Shown here: positions 1 to 12,100 of the stretch, piece by piece
Position numbering within the stretch: position 1 is the stretch's first letter
Layout: the number at the start of each line of letters is the position of its first letter
Origin: Albifimbria verrucaria
Taxonomy: Eukaryota > Ascomycota > Sordariomycetes > Hypocreales > Stachybotryaceae
Reading direction: 5' to 3'
DNA length: 64,000 bases
Assembly (NCBI GenBank): GCA_020081605.1
Contig: JAHREC010000011.1
Location: 682,001 to 746,000 of the forward strand
Program-made: the position numbers and the translations under genes
The notes under the pieces: generated by a model
Seen by the model: only the letters and a program-made list of their open reading frames with translations
The model's database searches: none
What the model was told of the DNA's origin: nothing

Positions 1-1262
1 AGGCTGACGCTGAAAGATAACTCGAGCACCTCCCAAAGAGGCGGTGAAGGCGTGCTTTCCATATGGTAGTTCCGAAGAATCTCAATCGCGAAGCGAATGA
101 GCTTATTGCTAGTAGCGTATGAATCGTGCCAAACGACGATTAGTTGAAGCTCAGCGAATAGAACGAATGGTGATGCAATAGGTAGGCAAGAAGTGGCATT
201 AAATATCGTTAACAGGTTAGAGACAGGGGTTAATTGTCGGAAGCTTGTTGGCTCAAATAACGGACTGTCAAATGTGGCGGGGCCTTTTACTGAGGAGGGT
301 TCTAACAATAAGACACGGGAATTCTAGCTGTTCAGATAATTCCATTCCCGGTGGAATGCCCAATGAAATACGTCAACGTTGGTTCAGACCGGTAAATGTA
401 TCGCATAGGCTATCCCTCACAAGCGTGATTGCCAAAATATCTCTATGGAACAAAACTGTCTTGGAATATCCCCTTCGTTGGTTGCCGCTGGTCCTTTTGA
501 GCTCGAGTCGATGCAGCTACGGATAAGTTGGTCGAGGTCGCTTGGTTTGTGGCAGACCGATCAAGACGACTAAATGCAGTAACCGCGTACGGATAATAAG
601 ACTTTGCCATCATCATTGATTTTGCATTCCTCCAACGCTAGGGTGTCTATGTCGAAAAGTTTTGTGTCAGACTTACATCTTAGAAGATGCTGTGGGTTGC
701 TGTCAGCACAATGATATCTGGTCATCTGGAAGAAGCCGCAAACCCTGGGATTTGGCCATCAAAGGTGGTATCATTGTTTTCGTTTTGACCGTTGTCAGGG
801 CAAAAGTCTTGTATATTGGCCCACATTGGCCACATTCGGCATGCCTTCGTCAACCAACACACCCAAATAAGGTTCTCAATGTAGGATAGTTATATTACAC
901 ATATCCACCGTAATTCCGGCTATTCAGACCCCTAGCAAAGGGGTGAAGGCCATACATAAGGTGGCACAGAGGGCCTTTCCATAGTGAATCGATCAATGCA
1001 TGTCACGATACCTGTGCGCCTTATACGTCCTGACAACCATCTATATATGATATTTGCCACAGGCCAAGGCTCTATCTTTGACCATTCGGTATAGCCCTCC
1101 CAGAACAGGGTTGCTGCTGCAAGCGTTGGGACCCTTAATTGTCAAGGCTGATGAAAATTGAACAATCTCACTTCAAACCAGAAAAGACGAGTTGGGAGTC
1201 CTTTGCAAGCTGAGACAAACCTCCCATGAACTACCGGTGATACCAGTCAAAGCAGAAACATC
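1..1262. other. Intergenic, no supported gene
   Basis: The short open frames in this stretch show no recognisable domain, no plausible exon structure and no codon pattern resembling the real genes nearby. I see no repeat or RNA gene. It could hold the 3' end of a gene lying left of the window, but nothing in the sequence supports that. Confidence 0.5.
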
Positions 1263-1297
1263 ATGCTCGACGGCTTGCGCTATCTGGGTCTGATTGG

Positions 1298-2487
1298 ATG
1301 GGGCTACTCCTTGCAAGTTTGCCTGTAAGCCTGCTTAACCTGACGCTTGGGCTCTTTCATGGTTATTTCGACCACTCCTTAGCTGTGAGATTGCGTGAAA
1401 ACCCAAGCGTACCATGCGATCCTACTGCCAGGGAGGCAGCCATGTTGGGTCTGCTGTCTGATTTCAGCGAGATCAACAACCCTCCTTACGACGTTCCAAA
1501 GCTCGTGAGTCAATTCGGATGGTGGAAAAGGCTTGACCTGCACTCAATAGACGAAGCTGGTAGAATAGGGTACGGACGTGCTCTGCACCCCGATTCTTGG
1601 TACCGCAAGATTGAGGTTCAAGACTCGGAGGCAGTTTGGCATCACTGGATTTACCTTGCAGGGACTTCACCATCCACCGCGGTTTGGGATGAAGCATTCG
1701 CTGAGCTATTCGACTATCACAGCTTCGAGCCAGCAGCAAATGGCGCAGGTTTTCACCATGTCTCGTGCCGTGACACAAGTCTTTGCAGCTGGTGGTTGAT
1801 CCCGGGTCCCGCCTTGATCCACTTGACTACAGAAGCTTTAGATAACGAGAAGCTCCATATCAAGATTGGGTCAGATACCTACAGCAAGGTGACGTTGCGC
1901 TTTGTCGAGCTGGATCAGATGATCGATCGGCACCATCCAAAGCAAACCCCATTCAGCCGGCTGCGCAGCTTGACGCACAACGATGACGCATGGAAACATG
2001 AGTGCCATAGACGTTCAGAAGAGGAGCGCCTACAACTTTTGCAAAAATGAACTATCGATTGATGGCAAAGAAACACCCAAAAACATATGGTCGTCTTAAG
2101 CCGTTGGGTAGAGCAGTCATGGGAAAGTTATGGCCACCCGAGCTCTTTCAACATAGATGGATTACCATAACCACATTCAAGTATTCTAGGGCATTGGTAA
2201 TGGGGGCCTTAGATACATGGGACATTTTGTCTGCCCTGGGTCAGCCTTCAGAGGATCAATCTGCTTCTGATCCAGCGACTCAGGAAGGGAATCAAGCCAA
2301 CGAAGGTCCGGCGTTGGAAGAAGCTGCAATATTACTACAATGCGTCGATAGAGAAGTAGAATTCTTTCAGTCAAAGCTGACGCCACGAAGCTGGGAAATA
2401 GTCGATAAGATACGAGAAACACTTCCAGAAGAGTACAAACGGGCAATGGAACGAGGAGAGATAACTTGTGGCATAAAGCGGCCATGA
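1298..2487 (+). CDS. Unknown fungal protein, frame broken once
   Basis: I do not recognise the family. The frame from the ATG at 1298 runs 250 codons, and a second frame starting at 2047 carries on for about 140 codons. The junction is an A5 run at about 2042-2046, where one extra A would join the two, so a single protein of about 390 residues is likely. The N-terminus is hydrophobic (about residues 1-20), which suggests a membrane anchor or signal. The rest is Trp-, His- and Asp-rich and globular in look, and the C-terminal third is charged and predicted helical (many E, K, R). An upstream ATG at 1263 opens a different frame (MLDGLRYLGLIGWGYS...) that looks equally coding-like, so the true start may lie there with a further indel near 1300. 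Function unknown. Confidence 0.55.
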
Positions 2488-3084
2488 CCATGTAGTCGCA
2501 GGTTGTTATTGGAAAGCGAGATAGACTGATTTAGACGTGCCATAGTCTCGAGTTCCAGGTGCACAATGCAGCTTGTCATATACATTTGCTGTGTAGAAAA
2601 GTCATGTCCATGGTGTGCCAAATGGTTAAATATCTAGTATAGCCAGATGCTTGAGCCCGAGGCCCCAATTGTCCGCTTGAAAAACTAATATCCGGTCCTT
2701 CAGCCGTGGTCGGTCAAACCTGACGGTAAGACGTTGCCACACATTCAAGCAGAAAGGCTAGGATTTCAGCTGGAGGCGAGAAGCCTCTCGATGTCAGCTA
2801 TCAGCATCAGTTGGGCTAGTCAAGGGTGGCTGGAGACACAGCCCAGGCTTCGCAATTTTTGCTTTTTCCAATTCAGCCCTCCGATTAGCCCCTGGAAAGA
2901 GCCAAAGATGAAACCAAGCCCATTATGTGTGTGGTCTCACCCCGCCACCCGGTGCCCATGTTGGATGCCAGGGGTCAGAGCAATAGCGTACAGTTAGGCA
3001 TTCACACGTGCCAATTCAGCCGGGACTCGAAATGTTCTTCTCACAAACATCCTTCGCTGGAACAATGCAAGACGGGTTGCAAGC

Positions 3085-6000
3085 ATGGAAGCTCTAGCCG
3101 CCATCGCACTGGCTGGAAACGTCCTCCAATTTGCAGAGTTTGTGACCAAGTTGCTCACATCCGCAGGTGAGCTTTACGACAAAAAGGACCTTGCTTCCAA
3201 TGTCAGAATTCAGGAATCCATTGAACGGATCCAAGGTTTGGCACGAGCCAAAATTGCTCAATGCAATGACTTTAAGATCAAGCTTCGCCATGCCGTGGCA
3301 CCAGAGACACTACCTCCGATGCTTCATGAGACCGACACTATGGTTGTGACGCTGTGTCGCGAGTGCATCGATACCGCACAAAATCTAAGCAATGTCCTGA
3401 ATAAGCTGAAGTTGCCCGAGAACCGCCCAGCATCGGGATGGAGGAGTCTTCTAGGTGCTGTCAAGAGCGTTTGGTCCGAGGAGAGATTGCTGCCCAACTA
3501 AATTCCATGAAGCAGATTCAAGCCTCAATCAACTCTACTGTCTTGGTGTCGTTAAGGTAAAGCCAGCCATCTCACTACCCACGGCTTCCAGGTTCTGGGC
3601 GACTACTGACGAAGGCCGCAGCACCAAGGTGGATTTTATTTTAATTCAGCAATCAGAAAAGTTCAAACATCTGAGCAACGAGAATCAAGCCATTGTATCG
3701 GCTCTGCTTGATACCCAGGAGCGCACAATGACGGATTTCAAAAGCCAAATATCCGCGTTGAGCCTCCTTCTCAGTCGTGCTGAAGTCGTGATTTCGCAGC
3801 ACAAGACTTCTATGTGCCACTTAGTTACCGATGCCATGCAACCATTACTAGGCCCTCAGTGGAAAAGCGGAGAAAATATGCTCAACAAAATTAGGAACGA
3901 AGAGTTGCAGTTGCGGCGGGAGGTAACGCAGACAATCCTCGACAGTCTTGCATTCGAATCAATTCAAGACCGCTTTGAGGGCATAGAAGAGGCCCACGAA
4001 GAGACTTTTAGTTGGATCTTCCAGCCTCATCGACAGTTAAGCGTAGCCGAGGATGATGTGCAGCCTGCCAGCTTCATAAAATGGCTCGAGGAACAGTCAG
4101 GAGTCTACTGGGTCAATGGAAAAGCGGCCTCGGGCAAGTCAACTTTGATGAAGTACATCCTGGCACATTCAGATACCCAGCGACTCTTGCAGCGTTGGGC
4201 CGATTCCTCAGAAACTAGTGGTGTGCTTCGCTTCGCCAGCTTTTTCTTCTGGGCGAGCGGCACCAAAGAGCAGCGATCGCAGACTGGTCTTCTTAGGTCC
4301 ATCCTATATGAGTTGCTTGTCCAAGAGCCGGACCTAGTCCCTGTTTTGTTTCCAAAGCAATGGTCAATCCGTTACACCGGAGCTTTGGGTTTTATTTTCG
4401 AGAACGATGAGTCCCAAGTCCGCTCTCTGCCGGCATTTCCTACCCAGGTATGCGAATTCTGATCTACCAAGACTTCAAATCTCACACCTTTTTAGAAATT
4501 CTCTTGGGCCCTTTCGGTACTCAAGAAAGCACTGCAAACTCTCGCATTTCAAGAAAAGAAACCCTTTCAAATCTGTCTCTTTGTGGATGGTCTTGATGAA
4601 TACGAAGGTGACGAAACGGAAATTGCAAACCTGTTTGCTCAAATTTCGACAAGCTCCCGTATCAAGTGCTGCGTCTCGAGCCGGCCGCACAAACCATTTA
4701 TTGATTCCTTTTCTGGGGGTCCAAACCTGAGACTTCAAGATCTGACATTCTTGGACATCCGCAAGTATGTTTCGGATAAGCTCGAATCAGATGCTCGAAT
4801 GCGACAGCTTGCAATTGGGCATGCCCAGGAAGTCCAGGCCCTGATAACAGAGATTGTTACTTCTGCCAGTGGCGTTTTTCTCTGGGTGCGACTGGTTGTC
4901 AGCTCACTTTTGAAAGGCCTAGGAAATGACGATAGTGTCGACGATCTCCAAGCACGATTAAGAGTGCTGCCTAAAGACTTGGAGTCCCTCTATCGACATA
5001 TGATCTTACGAGTGGACGAAGTGTACGAGCAAGAGTCTTCAAGAATATTTCTCATCGTCGGAGCTGCAACCACACCACGGCAAGATGATTGGGCCGGGGT
5101 TTCGCCACCAACGGCTCTGGGGCTTTATTTCGCCGTCGAGGATCACAAAACGAGGGCTCTCGAGGCTCCTATGGGGTTTTGCACGAAAGAAGACATTAAT
5201 GTTTGGTGCAAGTCTATGATTTCCAAGCTTGTCACGCGTTGCGGTGGCCTGCTTGAAGCACAGGCCAGCGGTAGAGGTGGATACGCAAAGGCAAAGATAA
5301 CATACATGCATCGGACGGCCAAGGACTTTATTCAAAAACCCGAAAACGAAGAGCTCTTCCGGTCCAGATCAAACAAGACGCCCAAGTCGCGATTCGTCCC
5401 TGACTTTGCCATTCTCAAAGCGATGGTGTTGGTGCTCAAAGCTCAAGAGAGGGTGGAACTTAGCGGATACGCAGACACCATCCTGAACATTGCCATTATG
5501 CACGCGCGAAGGGTTGAAACGGTGCCATCTGTACCACGAGAAGCCGCGAATATGGTCCTGGATGAGCTCATACAGACGGCGTACAAATGGATCAAGATTT
5601 CGTCATCGTCTCGAAAACAAATATTCTACCCTGGATGCACAAACTACACCATTGCAGTACAGTGTGGTCTTTACCAATACGTCCGCTACTTGCTACAGCA
5701 GAAGAACATTATCCAAGACGGTTGCACAAAAAGGGACACGCAGCCTCTTGGATCTGGCTATGCATCCTGGAGCTGAGTACGAGAATTATCGTAGACCAAG
5801 GATGATTGAGTCTCTTGTGGAGTTTGGGGCAGATCCTCACCAAGCCTTCTCTTTTACTATTGACTACCTAGAAACTTGGCTCAGAAATGACAAAGGATCC
5901 GAGGACAATGAAGAAGATGAAGATGAGGCGATATTTAGAGTTTCGGTCTTTAATTCTGAAACTCATCCCATTGCAGCACGGGCCGGCTTTACAGAAGCTT

Positions 6001-6132
6001 CGTGCTTTCCGTGAAATGCATGTATACCCTGATGATTGGAATGATGTATGGAAGCTGATAGAAACGTCCAATGCTCCGCATCGCATGAAGAATAGAGAAA
6101 GGATATCACGAATGTTTAGATGGCGAACATGA
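3085..6132 (+). CDS. NACHT-type STAND (NLR-like) protein, frame broken
   Basis: Start ATG at 3085 opens the hydrophobic N-terminus common in fungal STAND proteins (MEALAAIALAGNVLQFAEFV). A long helical region follows, then a NACHT NTPase with Walker A GKAASGKST near 4120, and a Walker B-like FVDGLDEYEG at about 4580. After it comes the helical region typical of fungal NACHT proteins (FLDIRKYV..., SGVFLWVRLV), and a tail with ankyrin-like pieces (MIESLVEFGADPHQAF). Two introns are visible: 3557-3591 (35 nt, unusually short) and 4449-4495. Frame breaks occur near 3483 and near 5710-5735 (A5/G3 runs), and the last part (5887-6132) is in a third frame. Such proteins are signal-transducing NTPases; fungal ones act in non-self recognition and programmed cell death. 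Either a decayed gene or one broken by sequence errors; the ligand is unknown. Confidence 0.75.
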
Positions 6133-6436
6133 TGGCATAATGTATTCTGATAACCAGCAAGGCATACATTGGCCGAAATTGGTTCTATAAGCATTCTGTT
6201 TCAGAGTGAAGATCACAATGCTCATGTCCAGGTCATAAGGACCAGCACAGTTTCGCGGCATATACGTCCACGTGCATATCATTGGTAACCAGATAAGACG
6301 CTCGGCCACGCTGGTAAGGCTATTTATTAAGGCACGTCCATGCACTAGAGATTGCGTGTACACAGATGCAAGCATAAAGTCACGCGTTTTGCTCATTAGG
6401 TAAAGCAAAACAACGAGTGAGGCGCATAACGTGCTC

Positions 6437-6754
6437 GAGCAGATAGGAAAGATATCCAGGGTAGCTTCTGCTTTCCCTCTCATAAGATGATAATTAGATT
6501 CAAGCTTATTTATTATATCAACAACTGCTCGAAGGTCTTACTGCAGAAGCTCTTAATTGTAGGTCAAGACAGTTCTGATTTCTAAAATCCTGACCACTGT
6601 AATGATAATGCTGACGCAGCTGCCTCAAGCCCTGAGGATATTGTATATACTTACAGACCTGATTTCTATGGCCATAAAAACAGCTGCTTCGAGCCCTGAG
6701 AATCGTGATATCGAGCGTAGCGAGGCCCGCTCGATGCAATCGCCGCCGGAGGCA
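6437..6754 (+). repeat. DR1 dispersed repeat, copy 1
   Basis: The head (GTGCTCGAGCAGATAGGAAA, then a CCAGGGTAGCTTCTGCTTT stretch) matches the copy at 56.6 kb. The tail ends with the core GATATCGAGCGTAGCGAGG at about 6708-6726 and finishes CGCCGCCGGAGGCAT at 6741-6754. No open frame of its own. It sits just downstream of the NACHT gene. It is a non-coding MITE- or SINE-like element; see the other copies at 24.3, 28.3, 30.3, 30.8, 56.6 and 61.5 kb. Confidence 0.8.
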
Positions 6755-7073
6755 TTTGTTAAGAGCCCCTGATGTTGCTCTTGAAGTCTCCTTTGACATC
6801 TGTCCATTTTTATTTGACCTCTCCTCGTTCTCATATTCAAATTTCCTCAATGATTCGTATAGTCTTTGATAAACTAAGCTTTATGGCTGTTCGATGAGTA
6901 CCTTTGATCCCTTGCTATTATTAAGAGTTGGAATATCAAATGGGAGTTCAATAAAATGATAAGCAAAGGACTTCCAAAGAATACTATTATTATGGCTACT
7001 AAGAATAAACCACGTATAATCTCTCTAAAGTATACCGTCTGGAATCTAGCATCTACCAGCACTGACAAGGGCT

Positions 7074-8283
7074 CTAGAGTGGCAACGTTAGCATTCTCAA
7101 AGGATAACGTCTGAAGAAGGGCAACACATACTTAAAGTACCAACTTTCCACAGTGCCCTCTCCTCCACGATCGCATTTATCGACTGGGATATTCATGACA
7201 TCATTGCATTTCTGAACAGAAAGATATGTGCCTGTGCCATAATCATTTCTAGCCCAGAACTCAATCTTGTTTTGGCCGTAAGGCGCGTTATAGCAGCCGT
7301 ACTTTGTCTGACCCGTGGCAAAGCCACCGCTGCCATCCGTATTGCTGTTGCCATCACACCATTGCACTACGCCATTGGACGCAGCGGCTCGGTTATCTCC
7401 CCACAAATAGTTGGTGGTGGAACAGGCTAGATTCACAGGAGGCACAAAACCAATTGTCTTGACGCAAGCGTAAGCGTTGGGCCATATTCCACTGCAACTC
7501 GACCCAACCGATGGGTTCCATGTCTTGAACTGGGCTTCCGAGATGCCACTCTTGGCAGCAATCTGCTGGCATGTCTCGCCTTCCTTGACAAGGTAAAACG
7601 TGTTGCAGTTGTTGGCCATGTTAAGCTGTGTTGGTGTTGGTGTGGCAATCCCGTTTCCTGTAGTAGTTGTCGATGTCGGTTTAGGTTCATCGCAACTCGT
7701 GGGCTTGTTAGGTGTGCTTGGGACGCCGACACAGTAGTGCATGTCAACCTTTGGGCCTGGCACACAATCGGAACCGACTGCAGGATTCCAGGACAAGAAC
7801 TGCGCGCGGGTGAAGGTACCAAATCTTGCGACGATACCTAAGCAGGTGTCACCGCTGACAGCCTTGTACAGAGTGGTGCATGAGGAGATGAGACCATTTT
7901 GAATCGGCACTGGGTTGGGACACGTGGTTGGCTGAGATGGAGGCGGCTGCGAAGCCTGAACGCAATATGAGTTGCCGACCCTGATTCCACTGCAGTCACT
8001 CTTGACGGATGGGTTCTGGACGCAATTGATGAGCATCTATGACATATGAACGTAGAGCATGAAAGCGGTATGAACTCACCCACAAGACAAAGTCGTCATG
8101 GGATATGCTCCAGAAATCCTCGAAATAAGCACAGTCGTCGTTCTTGCTGAAGGCGGTATCATAGTAGGTACAGTAAGGGTTGGTACTGGAGTCGACAGGC
8201 CCAGTCTGCCGCTTGGTACCACGTGTTGCAGAAGAGACGTGGGCGCCGACAAGGGCCAAGACTGTCACGACGGAGACTTTCAT
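7074..8283 (-). CDS. Secreted LysM-domain protein
   Basis: Two exons (8283-8080 and 8036-7074) around a 43-bp GTGAGT...ATAG intron give 388 residues with no frame break. The start MKVSVVTVLALVGAHVSSA is a clear signal peptide. Three LysM-like modules follow: a first Cys-rich one (PYCTYYD...NPSVKSDCSG, split by the intron), a second (ISSCTTLYKAVSGDTCLGIV...WNPAVGSDC) and a third (NNCNTFYLVKEGETCQQIA...WNPSVGSSCSG). Pro/Thr-rich linkers separate them. The C-terminal 130 residues form a separate Cys-containing domain (KYGCYNAPYGQNKIEFWARN) that I cannot name. LysM modules bind chitin; secreted fungal LysM proteins shield hyphae from chitinases or mask chitin. The gene lies on the same strand as the glucanase fusion upstream and close to the chitinase. 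Whether this one is an effector or a self-protection protein cannot be told from sequence. Confidence 0.88.
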
Positions 8284-9112
8284 ACTGAGAACAGGCGAGG
8301 CAATTCGACGTACATAGAGATAGTCTCTGCTAATCACAGGAGGGAAATGTTGGGAGCCATAGCCAATTAAGTATTCAGCTAAGCTGATGAGACAGGGTTC
8401 CGCGGAGCATAGAAAATATGGCCGACGGTGGTGGACCCTGGTCCGAAGCGATATCTCATTGTTACCACTTCAGCCGAATTAGTCTAAACGAGGAGCCCGT
8501 TAAGTAGTTGGTGCTTCAATACATTTGACCCTAGCAGACTCCACACCTACTCATTTTACTTCTTGAGCCGTCCCATGATGTAGACTATCGAAGTCGTGAC
8601 CCATAGTTAGCTGTGGCCAAAGAAGAGTTCTTTTCACCGTGTCACTAGCTATACGTGCTTGAAGTCACTCACCGTTCAATTTCCTAATTCACGTGGTGTC
8701 AAATGGACGGCAGTACGAGGTACATACCCAAAAGTCACAGTTGATACGGTTGCGTTCAGAGTTTAGGTCATGGACAGGTAGCGAAACTGACGAGCTCTTC
8801 GGCTTGTGAGCCCGGCCAGCCTTTTACTATTAGCTGTAATATCTAAGCCCTCCCCATCCACAGCCACAAACTTATGGATTCTACGCCGGTATGAAAACTA
8901 AGTTGGTACTGCTAGACAGCTTTAAAGCTCAGCACAGCGGGCAAAGTGCTCAAACTCACGCAGTCTTGCTTTTATACCAGCAAGAAAGCCACAACCGTGC
9001 TGTTAATTGCAATATTACAAAGCATAACCGAACCTTCCATGCCAGCCTCAGTTATGTTAGGGTAGAGACCGGACCCTACGTAATTATATAATTATATCAG
9101 AAACGCAATGTA
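8284..9112. other. Intergenic between LysM gene and glucanase fusion
   Basis: This holds the promoter of the LysM gene (minus strand) and the 3' flank of the glucanase fusion. No open frame looks real and no repeat was seen. The stretch 9078-9098 is AT-rich (TAATTATATAATTATATC) and could serve the fusion gene's 3' end. Confidence 0.45.
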
Positions 9113-12100
9113 TCATGACCAAGCGCGGTACACGTCACTGGCAGCCTCTCCTCCACACCATTCCTCATCATCACCAGCACAAGGCATGTTGCAGTTAACC
9201 TTGCTTGTGGGTGATTCAAGGGTAAGGTTAGGCGTCGAAAGCACACAATTACACCGACGACCGCCATCAACAGAAAATACTACCTCTGGTGTTTCAAACT
9301 TTTGAGCACACTCCTTTGCACATTGCTCGATTGTAAGGTCCTTGATGTCGACGGGCTCTCCAGTCACCCCCAAGCAGTAACGCCAGTCTCATGTGAGAAA
9401 CAGCCGATATGACTGTAGGCCAGGGGTCGCCTGCGGAAGCGACTGATGCCGAAGACGCTGAGTAAACTCTGCCCTCCACAAACTTCTGTATTATCACCGG
9501 CACAGGGAACAGAGCAATCAGCATTGGGCCGGCCCTCGACACCAACCTCTAATTTCGAACCGCAACGGCACAATGCTCCTTCTTCCAAGCCAAACATTGT
9601 CTGCCCCTGAGTGTCAAGGCAGTACCTCGCGCAATCATGGATCGTCATTCCGAGCTCAGACCGTCTGGAAGAATGTGTGAGACCTTTTAAACCGTGTTTC
9701 TCAGTGCTGTAGCATCCAAAGTACTCGTACTCGGGAAGGGGGCGGGTTCTTTGACGTCTCTGCTGACGGATGACGAGACAGACTTGGTAGTGAAAACCTC
9801 AGCCCGCCCCTTGCCACCGCACAGATAGCCAACATTATCATTACAATCGACATTGCACTCTGTAATGTTGGTGCTCTTGGCCCATGAAGCAATACCTTGA
9901 CCACAAGTACAACGAGAACCATCGCTCAGGGCAAAAAGGCGTTGCCTTTTTCAGTGCAAAACTGCCACATTTCTGAATAGACATCTCACTGTCTTCAAAA
10001 GTAGCACCTTCGAGAACGCGCTTTGATGGATCCTGGACGAAGCAACCAAGGCTAGTGGACTCGACAGGCAAAGTGGTTTGGAGACTGTAAACCTGTACGG
10101 CTCCGTCCCCGCCACACCAAACGTCCGAACTGTTTGCATTGCATTTGGTGTTGCATTTTCCAGCATCTAAAAGCTGGCTATCCATTCGTAGGTGGGCATC
10201 ACATAAGCAAGAGTCACCGTTCTCAATTCCGAATACGGATAATGACAGTTGGTAGCAATACAGCATGCACGCAAGTACGGACATGCGTTTGGCGTGTCTG
10301 ACATTCTCGACGATTAAAGGAGCCGCATCGGGAGACTTTGTCTTGTTGGAGTAGCATCCGAAGCGTGTATAATCAGGTATATACACATCTGCTGGGTCAG
10401 AAAGGAAGTTTTCGATCGGGTTCACGCAGTATGTGAGTCCTGGAACGAGACTGGCAGTGCAGTTGTCTTTGGAGACGGAAGGATTGGCGAGCGTAAAGAA
10501 AGTGCGACTGATGTGATTGCGGACAAGAATCTGGGCGCAGTCGTCGCCTTGCTTAATCTTTTGCCACCGACCACACCTCTTAGTCGTATCCTCTGCAAGA
10601 ATAGCACCACTAGGGGCGGAACAATTTCCTTGGCAAACTCTGGGTATGCGGGATCCGAGTCGACTGTTGTGGTATTGTGTGTGAATTCGCCGCCAGGCAC
10701 CGAGAGGCAGATGACGCTACCTAGGGTCTGAGTGGCCTCCAGTAGGTTACTGCAGTCCCTTTCAATCCAGGGATTAAGCTCCCGTAATTCTTGCTTGTCC
10801 AAGCCTGTCTTAAAGTCAACGCTCGAGCAGCTGTCTTCAGGATCAAGCATGTATATGTCGCACTGTAAAGGCAAACAAACGGACACGCCTTCGGCCATAT
10901 CGTTGCAATCCATAATATCCGGATTGCCCATGAAGATTGCTGCAGACGAGACGTTGTAACGGAGAGCCAGGAAATCGCAAGTGTTTCCGTACTGTGTAAG
11001 ATGTTTTACTCCCGAAAGGCAGATGGGAGTCTCTGTTGGAGCTACTGGGAATGGAGAATCTTTCGTGGCAGTGGGCTGATTGCTCAAGGAGCATCGGGAT
11101 ACAGCTGTTTCCATAGCATCCTGATAGAACTTCAACTTGTAATAGATTGAGTAAGGGCTCGATTGCATCATTTTTAGCCGGTTGACATAACAATCTGAAC
11201 AAAGCTCGCTTTGTTTCATGTCTTTGATGGTCGTGGCATCGCTAAACTCCGTGATGATGTCTAACTGCTGTTAGGAAAAGATCTGATCAGAAGGTGATAT
11301 GAGGGGAAACTTACCATTGCAGTATCTGCCGGTATTCTTGTCAATCTGGCAGGTCTCATTGATCCCGTAGGAAATAAAGGAACCCAAGATACCAGGGGCC
11401 ATACCGTTAGCCCACTCCAAGCCAGCACAGTAAGTGTTTACGCCTTTTATCCAGTCTGCAATGGACTGGGCACAACCGGCATCGCAAACGGAACCAACGT
11501 CAACCTCCGGCGGCAAGATACCGTGATACTGGGCCTTTGTCCAAGACTGTGTGGCATTGTCGCATCGCACAATTGCGGTAAGGGCATTCTTGCAGGAGGC
11601 GGGAAAGATGTCTAGGTCTGGATGCCATTCTGGGTGGATTCTGTAACCGGGAAAATGTCGTTTGCCAGTGACCTGCTTAGCACCACCAAACCATGCCAGA
11701 ATTGAGGAGGCAAAGCCGTTTCTGTTCGACTTGCCGAGCGTCGGCACGCCATTCATAGGGCTAATCATTTCGATGCTGCCGAGCGTGACAAGGTTGTAGA
11801 TCCACACGTCGTAGCTCTGCTCCGTGTAGAAGATCCTATCTTGACAGTCATGGCGGCCTGAATTGACACACGTCTGGTCGTACCGAGAGAAGAATGAGTA
11901 CAGTCCAGCGCTGAGTATGTGGATCGCTGAAGAATCAATGAGACGCACAGCCCATGAGACGCCACAAGTCTTGGATGTTGAGGAGCAATCATGAAACTCT
12001 GGATCGTTGGGAAAGGCTCCCGGTACAAAGGGAGCCGGGGCAGCTGGTACTGATTGGAAGTAAGGAGACTCAGTTTGAATGAGGCCCATAACGATATTTT

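Noticed and set aside
245..889. Two plus-strand open frames of 93 and 75 codons
   Set aside because: No domain, no signal peptide, no intron pattern or coding bias; the residues look random.
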